A stretch of DNA of 33,250 nt, from assembly GCA_023451825.1 (NCBI GenBank), contig JAEXYA010000040.1:1-33250 (forward strand). The letters are read 5' to 3'. The DNA comes from Pseudomonadota bacterium. Lineage in GTDB: Bacteria > Pseudomonadota > Alphaproteobacteria > Rhizobiales > Xanthobacteraceae. This document shows positions 31,469 through 33,250 of the stretch, piece after piece. The notes below the pieces were generated by a model. That model was not told the DNA's origin. It saw nothing but the letters and a program-made list of their open reading frames with translations, and ran no database searches. Positions within the stretch are counted from its first letter, which is position 1. Every line of letters starts with the position of its first letter. A program made the position numbers and the translations under genes.

Positions 31469-32191
31469 TCACGCTCCTTCCTGCTCAGCGGCCGGTGCTT
31501 CCGAAGCACCCTCACCTGCCAGCTTGAACTTGCCGGGCTTCGGCGCGTCCTTCGGCAGTTCCTTCTTCACGGCGTCGCGGACCGAGATCCAGCCGCCCTT
31601 GGAGCCGGGAACGGCGCCTTCGACGAGGATCAGGCCACGCTCGACATCGAGCTGCACAACGCGCAGGTTCAACGTCGTGATCTTGTCGACACCCATGTGA
31701 CCGGGCATCTTCTTGTTCTTGAAGGTCTTGCCCGGGTCCTGACGGCCACCGGTCGAACCGATCGAACGATGCGACACCGACACACCGTGCGTGGCGCGCA
31801 GACCGCCGAAGTTCCAGCGCTTCATACCGCCGGCAAAACCCTTACCGACCGAGGTGCCGGTGACGTCGACGAACTGGCCGACGACGAAATGGTCAGCCTG
31901 GATCTCGGCGCCGACCGGGAGCAGCGCGTCTTCAGAGACGCGGAACTCGGCGACCTTGCGCTTCGGCTCGACATTGGCGACCGCGAACTGTCCGCGTTCG
32001 GCCTTGGGCATATAGACGGTCTTACGCGAACCCGAGCCGAGCTGCAGAGCGACATAGCCGTTCTTCTCGGTGGTGCGATGACCCAGCACCTGGCAATTGC
32101 CAAGCTTCAGAACGGTCACGGGGATATGTTCGCCGGCCTCTGTAAAGACCCGCGTCATTCCGACCTTCTGTGCGATCACTCCGGAGCGCAT
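31469..32191 (-). CDS. rplC: 50S ribosomal protein L3
   Basis: 240 residues. L3 starts large-subunit assembly and reaches the peptidyl transferase centre. GTSVGKGFAGGMKRWNFGG (112-130) and STGGRQDPGKTFKNKKMPGHMG are signatures; Gln151 matches the Gln150 that PrmB methylates in E. coli. A Glu/Ala-rich tail of about 20 residues (EGASEAPAAEQEGA) extends it. AGGAAG lies 8 bases before the ATG, 52 bases after rpsJ. Confidence 0.98.
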   Translation of the reverse strand: MRSGVIAQKVGMTRVFTEAGEHIPVTVLKLGNCQVLGHRTTEKNGYVALQLGSGSRKTVYMPKAERGQFAVANVEPKRKVAEFRVSEDALLPVGAEIQADHFVVGQFVDVTGTSVGKGFAGGMKRWNFGGLRATHGVSVSHRSIGSTGGRQDPGKTFKNKKMPGHMGVDKITTLNLRVVQLDVERGLILVEGAVPGSKGGWISVRDAVKKELPKDAPKPGKFKLAGEGASEAPAAEQEGA

Positions 32192-32243
32192 CGGCGTGCT
32201 TCCTGTTCTTTCTGTCCGTTTGACCGGACGGGACTAATAAATC

Positions 32244-32552
32244 TTAGAGCTTGATTTCGACGTCGACGCCGGCGGCCAGATCGAGCTTCATCAAAGCATC
32301 GACGGTCTGCGGGGTCGGGTCGACGATGTCGAGGAGGCGCTTGTGTGTGCGCATCTCGAACTGCTCGCGGCTCTTCTTGTCGACGTGCGGCGAACGGTTG
32401 ACCGTGAACTTCTCGATGCGCGTGGGCAGCGGGATCGGTCCGCGGACCTGTGCACCCGTGCGCTTCGCCGTGCTCACGATCTCGCGGGTCGATGCATCGA
32501 GGATGCGATGGTCGAACGCCTTGAGTCGAATGCGGATATTCTGGCCGTTCAT
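32244..32552 (-). CDS. rpsJ: 30S ribosomal protein S10 (NusE)
   Basis: 102 residues. S10 is part of the head of the small subunit and, as NusE, of transcription antitermination complexes that link ribosome and polymerase. IRIRLKAFDHRILDASTREIV and GPIPLPTRIEKFTVNRSPHVDKKSREQFEMRTHKRLLDI are near-invariant. ATG 32552 has AAGGAAG upstream. The longer frame to 32615 runs into the repeat region after tuf and is rejected. Confidence 0.98.
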   Translation of the reverse strand: MNGQNIRIRLKAFDHRILDASTREIVSTAKRTGAQVRGPIPLPTRIEKFTVNRSPHVDKKSREQFEMRTHKRLLDIVDPTPQTVDALMKLDLAAGVDVEIKL

Positions 32553-32590
32553 TGCCGTGTCTTCCTTAGAATGCGATTGGTGAGTGGCGA

Positions 32591-32634
32591 GTAGCGAATG
32601 AACTCCATTCGCCACCCCCTATTCGCTATTCGCT
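32591..32634 (-). repeat. Hairpin and short tandem repeat between tuf and rpsJ
   Basis: GTAGCGAATG and CATTCGCCAC (one A/C mismatch) form a stem around AACTC at 32591-32615. Two copies of ATTCGCT follow at 32621-32634, reaching almost to the tuf stop codon. It shares GAGTAGCGAA and TCGCCAC with the hairpin at 19885-19914. There is no T-run, so read-through from tuf into rpsJ is expected. Confidence 0.6.
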
Positions 32635-32635
32635 A

Positions 32636-33250
<615 letters not shown>

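Overview
This window is GC-rich chromosomal DNA from an alphaproteobacterium, most likely of the Bradyrhizobium/Rhodopseudomonas/Afipia group (Nitrobacteraceae). The basis is the sequence character of RpoA (343 residues) and the ribosomal proteins, the alphaproteobacterial ATP12-type F1 assembly chaperone, BluB, and intergenic repeats of the kind common in that family. Genus is an inference and was not tested by search.

Right half (17.7-33.25 kb, all on the minus strand): an almost textbook S10-spc-alpha ribosomal super-operon, in transcription order tuf(partial)-rpsJ-rplC-rplD-rplW-rplB-rpsS-rplV-rpsC-rplP-rpmC-rpsQ-rplN-rplX-rplE-rpsN-rpsH-rplF-rplR-rpsE-rpmD-rplO-secY-adk-rpsM-rpsK-rpoA-rplQ. 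It closes with a clean intrinsic terminator. Several adjacent genes overlap by 1 or 4 bases, which suggests translational coupling. The wider gaps in the spc/alpha part carry hairpins, and a strong sigma70-like promoter sits between adk and rpsM. The most unusual coding feature is adenylate kinase: its normal catalytic core is followed in frame by a ~125-residue Lys/Ala-rich tail resembling histone H1.

Middle (9.4-17.7 kb): an SDR oxidoreductase, a diheme cytochrome c, a phosphate-selective-type porin, an MDR-family dehydrogenase and a periplasmic HtrA/DegP protease, followed by rarA. These genes are separated by three different families of palindromic intergenic repeats, including a perfect 32-bp inverted repeat nested between two inverted REP-like hairpins.

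Left part (1-9.4 kb): a small outer-membrane-type protein, an RluC-type pseudouridine synthase with a long disordered basic N-terminus, bluB (lower ligand of cobalamin), a small exported Pro-rich protein, the ATP12 chaperone, and a coupled pair encoding a FliK-like hook-length-control domain protein and a stand-alone FlhB C-terminal domain. Further left are a DUF4260-type membrane protein, the propionyl-CoA carboxylase beta subunit, a higBA toxin-antitoxin locus whose toxin gene is frameshifted, and a Tat-exported Arg/Trp-rich small protein. I see no tRNA, rRNA, CRISPR array, insertion sequence or prophage gene. I do not see a complete new multi-gene system. The best candidates for something under-described are the Adk tail, the FliK/FlhB-C pair and the palindromic regulatory and repeat structures.
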